Source of the DNA: Rhodospirillales bacterium
GTDB lineage: Bacteria > Pseudomonadota > Alphaproteobacteria > Micavibrionales > Micavibrionaceae
NCBI GenBank assembly: GCA_023898785.1
Contig: CP060239.1
Coordinates: 434,001 to 498,000, forward strand
DNA: 64,000 nucleotides
Reading direction: 5' to 3'
Every line of letters starts with the position of its first letter. Within the stretch, counting starts at the first letter, position 1. The notes under the pieces were generated by a model. That model saw only the letters and a program-made list of their open reading frames with translations. It was not told the DNA's origin and made no database searches. The position numbers were made by a program, and so were the translations under genes. Positions 33,077-41,366 of the stretch are shown here, piece after piece.

Positions 33077-33526
33077 CTATCGTCGAAAACGGACCTTATC
33101 GACCCAGATTTGTTCATCATATTTGTAATATTTGCGATCTCCGGCTACGCGCGGGTCAGCATAGACACAATAAATATCTTGTGCTGTACGTCGTCCGGTA
33201 GTTTTTTTGATTCCCGAATCAAGAAACATTACTTTTGGGTAATCAACGTATTTGAGTTCAATATGCCTGCCGTTTACGGGGATATGACGAAGATCGCCTT
33301 GCCCCAGTTTGAGGCGCCCAGGGTTAGTAAGAGCCCACTTGCGGGAGTTTTTACAGATGGCGGCGGCGAGTTGGAGTTCGTTATAGATCTGAATCTGGTA
33401 TTCTCTGCCGAAACGTGGTCCCAGGGTGATGTAAAGCAGAGCGAAGACAATTAATCCGGCCGGGATGAGGCGGGATTTTGACTGGTTTTTGAGCCATTTT
33501 TTAACGTTTTTGCTTTTCTCATTCAT
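33077..33526 (-). CDS. Membrane-anchored protein of unknown function, coupled to gshB
   Basis: I do not recognise this 149-residue protein. Its start codon (ATG 33526) overlaps the gshB stop as ATGA, so translation is coupled. It has a basic N-terminus (about 1-17), one membrane helix (about 20-38, LIPAGLIVFALLYITLG), then an exported or cytoplasmic domain of about 105 residues with SRKWALTNPGRLKLGQGDLR and IELKYVDYPKVMFLDSGIKK, ending very basic (VDKVRFRR). hisI follows after 11 nt. Its function may relate to neither glutathione nor histidine. Confidence 0.72.
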   Translation of the reverse strand: MNEKSKNVKKWLKNQSKSRLIPAGLIVFALLYITLGPRFGREYQIQIYNELQLAAAICKNSRKWALTNPGRLKLGQGDLRHIPVNGRHIELKYVDYPKVMFLDSGIKKTTGRRTAQDIYCVYADPRVAGDRKYYKYDEQIWVDKVRFRR

Positions 33527-34488
33527 GTTCGAGATGTTTTTTGTCTTTGAATGTAGCGGGCTTCGTAAGCATTCCAGATGGCTTCTTCGCATTTGATTCC
33601 CTGGAGCTTGTAGATTTGTTGAAGGCCTGTTGGTGATTTGGGGTTGATCTCGGTTACGTAATTACCAATGACGTCGAGGCCTACAAAGACGAGGCCGCGG
33701 CGGACGAGTTCGGGTTTTAGCATGTTGCAGATTTCGCGGTCGCGGGGCGTGATTTTTCCGATGGCAGCGCTTCCGCCGGCTGCGAGGTTGGCGCGGGCAT
33801 TGTTTTCTTGAGGAACACGGAGGAGGGCGGCGATGGGCTCACCTTCTACAACAATGAGGCGTTTATCACCTTTGCGGATTTCAGGCAGATATTTCTGTAC
33901 GACGAAGGGTTCGGGGTGGAGGCGGCAGAACATCTCAAATACAGCCTGCAGGTTGGGATCGTTGGGTTTGATGTGGTAAACATCCATACCGCCAAAGCCA
34001 TTGAGCGGTTTGAGGATGAGATTGGGATGTTTTTTTTGAAATTCACGAATTTTATCCAGATTGCGAGTTATCAGTGTTGGTGGAGCTAGTTCAGGAAAAT
34101 GCGTGATTAACAGCTTCTCCGGAGATTCCCGTACGCCTGTCGGGTCATTCAGGATCAATGTTTGATCTGAAATATGGTCAAGGATGTGTGTGATTGTGTT
34201 GTAAAGAGATGGGTTATTAAAATCCTGCCGCATCAATATGATATCGAACGTTGTTAAATCTGTTTCTTCAAAGGCGCCAAGAGTGAAATACGCATCTTTT
34301 TTGCGTCGAAATTGCAGCGGTGCACAGGGTGCACTGAGCTTGCCATTTTTAAGGCTAAGTTCAAGTGGGGAGTAGTAAAAGAGTTTGTGGCCGCGCTTTT
34401 GTGCTTCAAGCCCTATGAGAAAGCTTGAGTCTTTCTTATAGTTCAGGCTTGCGGGATGATCCATTTGCAGGGCGACTTTTAATGACAT
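33523..34488 (-). CDS. gshB: Glutathione synthetase
   Basis: GshB joins gamma-glutamylcysteine and glycine with ATP. The 321-residue enzyme has the family start MSLKVALQMDHPASL, the preATP-grasp element ILMRQDFNNP, the ATP-grasp core ILKPLNGFGGMDVYHI, VVQKYLPEIRKGDKRLIVVE, and FVGLDVIGNYVTEINPKSPT with metal ligands. I chose ATG 34488; the frame extends to 34557 but passes through a promoter. The product length matches the family. A good promoter lies 34 nt upstream. Confidence 0.96.
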   Translation of the reverse strand: MSLKVALQMDHPASLNYKKDSSFLIGLEAQKRGHKLFYYSPLELSLKNGKLSAPCAPLQFRRKKDAYFTLGAFEETDLTTFDIILMRQDFNNPSLYNTITHILDHISDQTLILNDPTGVRESPEKLLITHFPELAPPTLITRNLDKIREFQKKHPNLILKPLNGFGGMDVYHIKPNDPNLQAVFEMFCRLHPEPFVVQKYLPEIRKGDKRLIVVEGEPIAALLRVPQENNARANLAAGGSAAIGKITPRDREICNMLKPELVRRGLVFVGLDVIGNYVTEINPKSPTGLQQIYKLQGIKCEEAIWNAYEARYIQRQKTSRT

Positions 34489-34521
34489 CGGAATGGCTCT
34501 TTCGCTTGATTTACTGCGTAA

Positions 34522-34549
34522 AGTATAATAGCTAGGGTATTCATAACAA
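34522..34549 (-). promoter_or_regulatory. Putative sigma-70 promoter for gshB, overlapping a divergent TATAAT
   Basis: On the minus strand TTGTTA and TATACT are separated by 16 nt, 33 nt before the gshB start. On the plus strand TATAAT at 34524-34529 could serve the DEAD-box gene, whose start is 35 nt downstream. The two -10 elements overlap, so transcription of one gene may exclude the other. Confidence 0.5.
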
Positions 34550-34564
34550 AAAAGCAAAAAATAT

Positions 34565-35923
34565 ATGTCATTTGAAGAGCTTGGCTTAAGCGAAAATATC
34601 TTAAAGGCGATTGCCGATTGTGGCTATGAAAAGCCGACTCCTATTCAGGAGAAGGCTATTCCGAATATCCTGATGATGCGCGATGTGGTTGGTTTAGCGC
34701 AGACAGGTACGGGCAAGACGGCGAGTTTTACGCTGCCGATGATTGAAATCCTGCATGGCGGACGGGCGAAGGCACGGATGCCGCGTTCGCTGATCCTGAC
34801 GCCGACGCGGGAACTGGCGGCGCAGGTGGCAGAAAATTTTGATACGTACGGGAAGTATACCAAGCTTAGCAAGGCCTTACTAACAGGTGGGACATCAATG
34901 GGCGATCAGATAAAACTGCTGGAGCGGGGCGTTGATGTACTGATCGCGACACCGGGGCGGTTGCTGGATCTGTTTGAACGCGGTCAGATTTTGCTGACTG
35001 ACATCAAGGTTTTGGTGATTGATGAAGCCGACCGGATGCTTGATATGGGCTTTATTCCCGATATTGAGAAAATTGTAAGTCTGGTGCCGTTTACGCGTCA
35101 GACGTTGCTGTTCTCTGCGACAATGCCGCCGGAAATCCGTAAATTGACAGAGAAATTTCTTAGCAGTCCGAAAGAGGTTTCGGTGGCACGCGCGGCGACA
35201 ACGGCAAAAAATGTTGAGCAGTTTGTCGTACATACTGATCCGCGGCGTAAGAGAGAGGTCCTGGGAAAAATTATTGAGCAGGAAAATGTGCAAACGGCGT
35301 TTATTTTCTGTAATCGCAAGCGTGATATTGACGGGCTGGTGCAGTGGTTGAAGGGTAAACATTATAATGTGCGCGGGCTTCATGGCGATATGCCGCAGAA
35401 GATACGCACTGAGACGTTGGAAGCGTTTAAGAATAACGAGATTACGCTTCTGGTTTGTAGCGATGTCGCAGCGCGCGGACTCGATGTGGATGATTTGTCG
35501 CATGTATTTAATTTTGACGTGCCGATGAACGCGGATGATTATGTGCACCGGATTGGGCGTACGGGGCGCGCGGGTAAAGATGGGCGGGCATGGATGCTAG
35601 CAACACGGGCTGAGCAGAAATATCTCGATGCGATTGAAAAGCTGATTAAAGAGATCATTCCTGAAGGCGTTGTGGGTGGCTCTGGGCCTGCAAAGAAGGA
35701 TGTTTCGAATGCCGACGGGGCTGAACGCGATGGACCTAAAGACAAGCCGCAGAAGTCTCGTGCTCAGTTCGAGTCTAATGTGGCGCGTAAGTCTGAGGAA
35801 AAAAGGGATAAACGCCTTGGAAAACCTGTTTCTAAAGGGTGTAAGCCACGCCGTGACGATGATCAGGGTGATGTTAAGGGGTTTGGTGATGAAATGCCGT
35901 CTTTTTTTGGTAAGGCGGAGTGA
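34565..35923 (+). CDS. DEAD-box RNA helicase, RhlE type
   Basis: This 452-residue ATP-dependent RNA helicase has all core motifs: Q motif GYEKPTPIQEKAIP, motif I AQTGTGKTASF, PTRELAAQ, TPGRLLDL, motif II VIDEADRMLDMG, motif III LLFSATMP, and HRIGRTGRAGKDG. The C-terminal tail (about 375-452) is charged and basic, as in RhlE proteins of cold or ribosome assembly function. Its start is at the end of a 76-nt divergent region shared with gshB. Subgroup placement is by overall similarity; target RNA is unknown. Confidence 0.93.
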   Translation: MSFEELGLSENILKAIADCGYEKPTPIQEKAIPNILMMRDVVGLAQTGTGKTASFTLPMIEILHGGRAKARMPRSLILTPTRELAAQVAENFDTYGKYTKLSKALLTGGTSMGDQIKLLERGVDVLIATPGRLLDLFERGQILLTDIKVLVIDEADRMLDMGFIPDIEKIVSLVPFTRQTLLFSATMPPEIRKLTEKFLSSPKEVSVARAATTAKNVEQFVVHTDPRRKREVLGKIIEQENVQTAFIFCNRKRDIDGLVQWLKGKHYNVRGLHGDMPQKIRTETLEAFKNNEITLLVCSDVAARGLDVDDLSHVFNFDVPMNADDYVHRIGRTGRAGKDGRAWMLATRAEQKYLDAIEKLIKEIIPEGVVGGSGPAKKDVSNADGAERDGPKDKPQKSRAQFESNVARKSEEKRDKRLGKPVSKGCKPRRDDDQGDVKGFGDEMPSFFGKAE

Positions 35924-36017
35924 TACGTCTTGACCTGAGCCTGTGGGCACGGGCACACTTAGGGAGCGAAGAAGAATAGGGTTACAGGCCTTTTTCATAG
36001 ACCTTTAAGTCAAATAT

Positions 36018-38453
36018 ATGCGTAAAATTCTCATTGTTTCTGTTTTTTTGATATGTGCGCTGGCGAATGGTCCGGCGCGGGCCCAACTTCTGACCGGATA
36101 TCAGCCGGTGGCGAGTGAGGTTGAGGTTTCAGGCGTGCCTGAAGCTGAGGCTGCTGTGCCTGTTGAGGTTTATGTGCCGACGCCACGCGTTGTTCCAAAA
36201 TCCTCAGCACCATTGAGGTTCCAGATTGCTTCTGCGTCTGGAGAGGGTTTTTCTTCGCAATATAGTCCGCTTTTAACACAAAGTTACGATCTTGAGAGAG
36301 GTGATTCCGCTCAGAGAGACGGTGAGGCGCCGGTGGATATTCAGGCGGACCAAATGTTGCGTGATGAGCTGAGCAATACGGTGAGTGCGTCGGGAGATGT
36401 GATGATTGTGCAGGCTGGACGGATTTTGCGTGCTGATGACGTGCTTTACGATCTTGGTATTGATCGGGTACAGGCTGATGGAAATGTCGTGCTGAATGAA
36501 GAAAATGGCGATATTCATTTGACGGATTATGCGGCTTATAGCAACGCCTTGCGCGATGGCGATGTGGAGCGTTTGCGCAGCGTGTTGAATGATGGTTCCC
36601 GTTTTACAGCGGAGCGTGGGCGTTTGGAGGGCGGTACAAAAATCACGATGGAAGGCGCAAGTTATACGCCATGTGAGCCTTGTGAAGAAAAGCCTGATCG
36701 TCCACCTGTTTGGCGCATTGTGGCTTCGGAAGTGGAGCATGATCAGGAGGTTCATCGCGTTTCTTACCGTCATGCACGCTTTGAGGCGCTGGGCGTACCA
36801 ATTGCCTATACACCGTATTTTTCACATCCGGATGGTACGATTAAGCAAAAGAGCGGGTTTTTGTCTCCGTCTTTTGGATACAAAAGTGAACTCGGGGCTT
36901 TTGTTGAAAACAGTTATTATTGGGCGATTGCGCCTGATCATGATGCGACTTTTGGCTTGATGGCGATGACGAAGCAAGCGCCTTTGGGGCTGGCAGAGTA
37001 TCGCAAGCGGTTGAAGGATGCATCGCTGGAGCTTAGCGGCGGAGTGACCTCTTCAGATCGGACGGACCGGACGGCGGGTCAGGATGTGGCAGAGGAGGAT
37101 GAAATGCGCGGACATGTTTTTGCTGAAGGGCGATGGGACATTGATGAGAAATGGCGTGCGGGGATGAATGTTAATTGGGCCTCTGATGATCAGTATATGC
37201 GTCAATATGACTTTACCGATGAAGATGTGTTAAAGAATGAATTATATGCAGAGCGTTTCTCTGGCCGCGATTATGCGGCGGTGCGGCTGCTGTCTTTTCA
37301 GGATATTCGCATTCGTGAAACGCCGCTGGATCAGCCAGGTATTTTACCAGAAATGCTGGCGAGCTTTCAGGGGGAGCCGGGGGCTGTGCCTTGGGTCAAG
37401 GGACAGTGGTATGCGGACGCTTCCGCTTTGGGATTGCGTCGTGAAAGAGGCGAGCAGGATGTGCAGCGTTTGAGCGTTGGTAGTGGTTGGAAACGCCGCC
37501 TAGTGTCTGATTATGGATTGCTAACGCGAGTCGATGCGAATGTGCGTGGGGATGTGTATCATACTACCGATCGAGTGGTTGCGACGACTGCGTCTGGACG
37601 CAGTCGTTCGTCGACCGATACGCGGGTTTTTCCGCAATTTCATATGCAAAGCAGTTATCCGATGGCGCGTCCGTTTGAGCGATTTCAGGTCCGGGTTGAG
37701 CCGCTGGTGGCGTTTACTTTCGCGCCTAATCTAACGGGGGAGGACAGTATTCCTAACGAAGATAGTAATGATGTGCAGATTGATGCTAGTAATGTTTTTG
37801 AGTCTAATCGGTTTCCCGGTCTTGACCGGGTGGAAGATCGCAGCCGGGTTACTTATGGTTTGCGCAGCGGGCTTTTTGGTTATGAGGGGAGTTTTGGAGA
37901 TGTGTTTTTGGGGCAGAGTTACCGGTTTGATGAGGATGATAATCCGTTTCCGGCCGGGTCTGGGTTAGAACGTCAGGAGTCCGATTATGTCGGGCAAATT
38001 TCTGCAAGTTATAAGGATATTTACGATCTGGATTACCGGTTTCAAATGGGGAGCAATGATTTGAATTCCAAACGCCATGAAATTGATGCAAACGCGGATT
38101 GGAATCGTTTTCGATTAAATGTGCGGTATTTGTATGCAGGTGAGCTCGAAGGCACCGATATTGAAGAAAGCCGGGAGCAGATTGACGCTTCGGCGCAGTT
38201 TTATTTTGATAAGGAGTGGCGCAGCCGTTTTGGAGCAACTCAGGATTTAGGGAAGGAGCCAGGTCTGCGTAAGGCTTTTGTAGGCTTGGATTATCTGGGG
38301 CAATGTTTATTCTGGTCTTTTACCGGAGAGCGGAATTTAACGCGGGATGCTTCCGGGGATAGTAGCACTGAAATTTTATTTCGTGTTGGCTTGAAAAACC
38401 TTGGTGAGTTTGAGGAGTCTTCTTTACGATCGGTTCATGAAAGTGGTGGTTGA
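36018..38453 (+). CDS. lptD: LPS-assembly protein LptD
   Basis: LptD is the outer-membrane barrel that inserts lipopolysaccharide together with LptE. The 811-residue precursor has a signal peptide (1-23, ending GPARAQ), a low-complexity region (about 30-95), an OstA/LptA-like jellyroll (about 105-210) and the barrel. The family segment YTPCEPCEEKPDRPPVWRI starts at about 216. Cysteines outside the signal are Cys219, Cys222 and Cys763 (in GQCLFWSFTGERN), fewer than the four of E. coli, so the disulfide network may differ. It lies alone rather than in a surA-pdxA operon. Confidence 0.95.
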   Translation: MRKILIVSVFLICALANGPARAQLLTGYQPVASEVEVSGVPEAEAAVPVEVYVPTPRVVPKSSAPLRFQIASASGEGFSSQYSPLLTQSYDLERGDSAQRDGEAPVDIQADQMLRDELSNTVSASGDVMIVQAGRILRADDVLYDLGIDRVQADGNVVLNEENGDIHLTDYAAYSNALRDGDVERLRSVLNDGSRFTAERGRLEGGTKITMEGASYTPCEPCEEKPDRPPVWRIVASEVEHDQEVHRVSYRHARFEALGVPIAYTPYFSHPDGTIKQKSGFLSPSFGYKSELGAFVENSYYWAIAPDHDATFGLMAMTKQAPLGLAEYRKRLKDASLELSGGVTSSDRTDRTAGQDVAEEDEMRGHVFAEGRWDIDEKWRAGMNVNWASDDQYMRQYDFTDEDVLKNELYAERFSGRDYAAVRLLSFQDIRIRETPLDQPGILPEMLASFQGEPGAVPWVKGQWYADASALGLRRERGEQDVQRLSVGSGWKRRLVSDYGLLTRVDANVRGDVYHTTDRVVATTASGRSRSSTDTRVFPQFHMQSSYPMARPFERFQVRVEPLVAFTFAPNLTGEDSIPNEDSNDVQIDASNVFESNRFPGLDRVEDRSRVTYGLRSGLFGYEGSFGDVFLGQSYRFDEDDNPFPAGSGLERQESDYVGQISASYKDIYDLDYRFQMGSNDLNSKRHEIDANADWNRFRLNVRYLYAGELEGTDIEESREQIDASAQFYFDKEWRSRFGATQDLGKEPGLRKAFVGLDYLGQCLFWSFTGERNLTRDASGDSSTEILFRVGLKNLGEFEESSLRSVHESGG

Positions 38454-38530
38454 AACCAGTCCCTTTTTGCGAATATGATGGCCATAATTCTTAAACCATA
38501 GACGTATCCAAATCCAGGAGTTTTCAGCAC

Positions 38531-40441
38531 GTGAATATCCTTGTTGATCCCACAATCCATATGTGGTTCGGGCTGTTTATTACAGTTGCGGCTGTGGTTT
38601 CGTTTATGCGCGAAAAGGTTTCGATTGAGATTACAAGTCTAGCCGTGCTGACTGCCTTGTTGGTTTTTGGACAGGTATTTCCCTTGCCTGATGCGGCTGG
38701 AAAAAACCAGATTGATTCGACGGCGTTGCTTTCGGGGTTTGCCAATCCGTCCTTGATTGCCGTGCTTGCGCTGCTCGTCATGGGGCAGGGGATGATACAA
38801 ACAGATTCCTTACGGATTTTGACGTCTATGTTTGCGAGATCAGGCGCTAAAGGCGGGTGGCTTACGATTTTTGCGTTGATGGTTTTTGTCTGTGTGATGA
38901 GCGCGTTTATGAATAATACACCGCTAGTCATTATCGCAATTCCAATTGTGCAGGTATTGGCGCATTACGTGGGCTTATCGGAAAGCCGTATTTTAATTCC
39001 GCTTAGCTATATTGCGATTTTAGGCGGGATGACGACGCTGATCGGCTCGTCCACTAACCTTTTGGTTTCCAGTGCGATGGAGGATTTGGGTTACAGTCCG
39101 CTTGGTTTCTTTGAGTTTGTCGTGCCGGGGGCGATGTTGGCTGTGGTCGGGTTTGTTTATGTATTTTTTCTGTTACCACGTTTTTTGCCGGATCGTGCGA
39201 ACATGGTTAGAGATCTGGCCGGATCAAAAAAGGAATTTGTAGCGGAAATTGATGTTGCAGAAGATTCTAAGTTGATTGGTACGCAGTGTGTTGAGGGGCG
39301 TTTTCCAGGTTTGCCGGATTTGAATATCAAGCTTATTCAGCGCGGCGGCCATTTGATTCTTCCACCGTTTGAGGGGTATGCGATCGAAAGCGGTGATATT
39401 TTGATTATTTCCAGTACACGCGATAGTTTGACGGCTTTGCTGGCCCAGCATCCCGCGTTTTTGTTGTCTGAGGAGCAGGCGCAAGTTATGCAGAAAACTG
39501 CTGCGCAGGATATTGTTGAAGGCGATGAAGGGGGCAGTACGGGTAATGAAGTGGAAGCGCTGGAAACACGGGTTTTGGCGGAGGTTATGATTACGCCGGC
39601 TTCACGGTTGATTGATATGTCTTTGGAGCATGCGAATTTTCAGCGTCAGTTTGGGGTTGTTGTTCTGGGGATTCAGCGTCGGGCAAAGGTTGTGCGGCGG
39701 CGGTTGGGGCGTATTCGTTTGGAATCTGGCGATGTTTTGTTGGTTGCCGGTCCGCACAGCACAGTCAATGCTATGCGTGAGAGTACGGATTTTATTGTGC
39801 TTTCAGGATCAAAGCGTGATCTTCCTGTGTTGGGGAAAACGCCGATAGCTGCGGGGATTTTTATTTCTGCTATTGGGCTTGCGGCGGCTGGCTTGATTAG
39901 TATTCCTGTGGCAGCAATTGCCGGAGCAGCAGGTATGATTGCCACCGGATGTTTGAATATTCGTCAGGCGACGCGGGCGATTGATAGGAAGATTTTTCTG
40001 TTAGTTGGTTCTATGCTTGCGCTTGGTGTGATTTTGGAGTCTTCAGGTGCGGCGCGTTCAATTGCTGAAGGGTTGTTGACTTTGCCTTTTGTTGATACGC
40101 CGCTTTCTGTTTTAGCTGTGCTTTTTATTCTGGTGGCAATTGCGACTAATGTGTTGAGCAATAATGCGTGTGCGATCTTATTTACACCGATTGCCATGAA
40201 TCTGGCAGGAAGTATTGATGTTCCGCCGGGGCTGAACTTTGATATTTCTCATCTTTTTGCTGTGACGGTGATTTTTGCGGCGAATTGTTCTTTTGCTTCT
40301 CCGATTGGTTATCAAACGAATTTGCTGGTTATGGGGCCGGGACATTACCGGTTCCGGGATTTTGCGCGTGCCGGTATTCCTCTTGTCCTGCTTTTGTGGG
40401 GTGCGTATATTTTTATCGTGCAATATTACTACGGACTTTAA
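38531..40441 (+). CDS. SLC13/DASS-type carrier with two TrkA-C domains
   Basis: The 636-residue inner-membrane protein belongs to the CitT/ArsB-like ion transporter group (SLC13 family), which moves anions such as sulfate or dicarboxylates. The two TN motifs are in IGSSTNLLVSSAM (about residue 178) and IGYQTNLLVMGPG (about 596). Two RCK_C/TrkA-C domains (about 208-300 and 330-420) sit between the halves. The start is GTG 38531. Many such proteins import sulfate; the substrate is not decided by sequence here. No operon partner is evident. Confidence 0.85.
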   Translation: MNILVDPTIHMWFGLFITVAAVVSFMREKVSIEITSLAVLTALLVFGQVFPLPDAAGKNQIDSTALLSGFANPSLIAVLALLVMGQGMIQTDSLRILTSMFARSGAKGGWLTIFALMVFVCVMSAFMNNTPLVIIAIPIVQVLAHYVGLSESRILIPLSYIAILGGMTTLIGSSTNLLVSSAMEDLGYSPLGFFEFVVPGAMLAVVGFVYVFFLLPRFLPDRANMVRDLAGSKKEFVAEIDVAEDSKLIGTQCVEGRFPGLPDLNIKLIQRGGHLILPPFEGYAIESGDILIISSTRDSLTALLAQHPAFLLSEEQAQVMQKTAAQDIVEGDEGGSTGNEVEALETRVLAEVMITPASRLIDMSLEHANFQRQFGVVVLGIQRRAKVVRRRLGRIRLESGDVLLVAGPHSTVNAMRESTDFIVLSGSKRDLPVLGKTPIAAGIFISAIGLAAAGLISIPVAAIAGAAGMIATGCLNIRQATRAIDRKIFLLVGSMLALGVILESSGAARSIAEGLLTLPFVDTPLSVLAVLFILVAIATNVLSNNACAILFTPIAMNLAGSIDVPPGLNFDISHLFAVTVIFAANCSFASPIGYQTNLLVMGPGHYRFRDFARAGIPLVLLLWGAYIFIVQYYYGL

Positions 40442-40478
40442 AGTAGGCTTGGAATAAGCTTCGAAGAATATAGGTATC

Positions 40479-41204
40479 ATGCGACTATCATCTTATAACC
40501 CTCAGGATCGTTATCGACGCCGCAATTCGGAGAGGATGGCCGGATTCATGGTTGTAATTGGCGTATTGCTGCTGGCTTTCGGGTTGGGGTTTTGGCTGGG
40601 GGGGCAAAATGCCGGGCAGCAGGAGTGGTTTTTGAGGACACGAAACGAAGCTTTGTTGAGTGAGCGTGAAACGTTGCAAGACAGTATTACGCAGTCACGA
40701 GCGGAGGCGCAGACGGCGCAGGCACGTTATAAGCAATTGCAGGAAGCTTACGAAGATATGTTGCCGGAGGGGCCTTTGCGGGATTTGGTGGCGCTTCTGA
40801 AACAGCAGCTTGATGAGGGGCGTTCTGCGGAGCGGTTGGAGTTTTTAATTCGGAGCGCTCGTCCGCCGCGTAATTGCAGCGAGCCGGAAACGAAACGTTT
40901 CGTGGTCATGAGCCCGGCTTATGATGGGCCGGAGAGTCAGATTAGTTTGGCTGAAGGGGCATTGATCGTGAAGGGAAAGGGGCGATCGGCGGTGAATGCG
41001 AGCGGGCAGCCTGAGGCGTGGTACGACCCTTCAAAGGAGGTTGTGATCGATTTTATTGTTGACGGGGCATTGATGAAAAGCAAAAGCGGTGTGATGCCGC
41101 TGCGTCATTCTGTGGTGGTAGAAAACCGTGAATATCGTCTGAACGTTGCGGAAGGGGCGCGTTCTTTTGCTAAAGTGACTTATGATAGTTGTGATTATCC
41201 CTAG
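40479..41204 (+). CDS. Single-pass membrane protein with coiled coil, unknown function
   Basis: I do not recognise the 241-residue product with certainty, though its layout recalls DUF6776 proteins. There is a basic N-terminus (about 1-22), one membrane helix (about 23-42, VVIGVLLLAFGLGFWLGGQ), a coiled-coil-like stretch (about 55-95) and a C-terminal domain (about 120-241) that starts EFLIRSARPPRNCSEPETKR-like and includes Cys at about 134 and 239, possibly a disulfide pair. It begins 37 nt after the SLC13 gene and is probably co-transcribed. The exported location of the C-terminal domain is inferred. Confidence 0.65.
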   Translation: MRLSSYNPQDRYRRRNSERMAGFMVVIGVLLLAFGLGFWLGGQNAGQQEWFLRTRNEALLSERETLQDSITQSRAEAQTAQARYKQLQEAYEDMLPEGPLRDLVALLKQQLDEGRSAERLEFLIRSARPPRNCSEPETKRFVVMSPAYDGPESQISLAEGALIVKGKGRSAVNASGQPEAWYDPSKEVVIDFIVDGALMKSKSGVMPLRHSVVVENREYRLNVAEGARSFAKVTYDSCDYP

Positions 41205-41253
41205 AATCTTTAATCTCTTTCGGGTTTAATTCCTCGCCGTTTGCGGCGTAATC

Positions 41254-41336
41254 GTTATCGCGAGCGCAGCGAAGCGATCCAGTGCCACAAGAATAAATTC
41301 TGGATTGCTTCACCGCCTTTGGCGGTTCGCAATGAC
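41254..41336. repeat. Dispersed palindromic repeat, copy 1
   Basis: Left arm (41254-41282, containing GCGAAGCGATCCAG) pairs with the right arm (41300-41336, beginning CTGGATTGCTTC and ending CGCAATGAC). The right arm carries an inner hairpin ACCGCCTTTGGCGGT. A second copy in opposite orientation occurs at 57262-57350. It lies in the 162-nt gap between converging genes (40479-41204 and 41367-43286). This type of element is well known in many alphaproteobacterial genomes. Confidence 0.8.
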
Positions 41337-41366
41337 ATGATACCTCGCCTCTTGGGGCGGGGGTGT

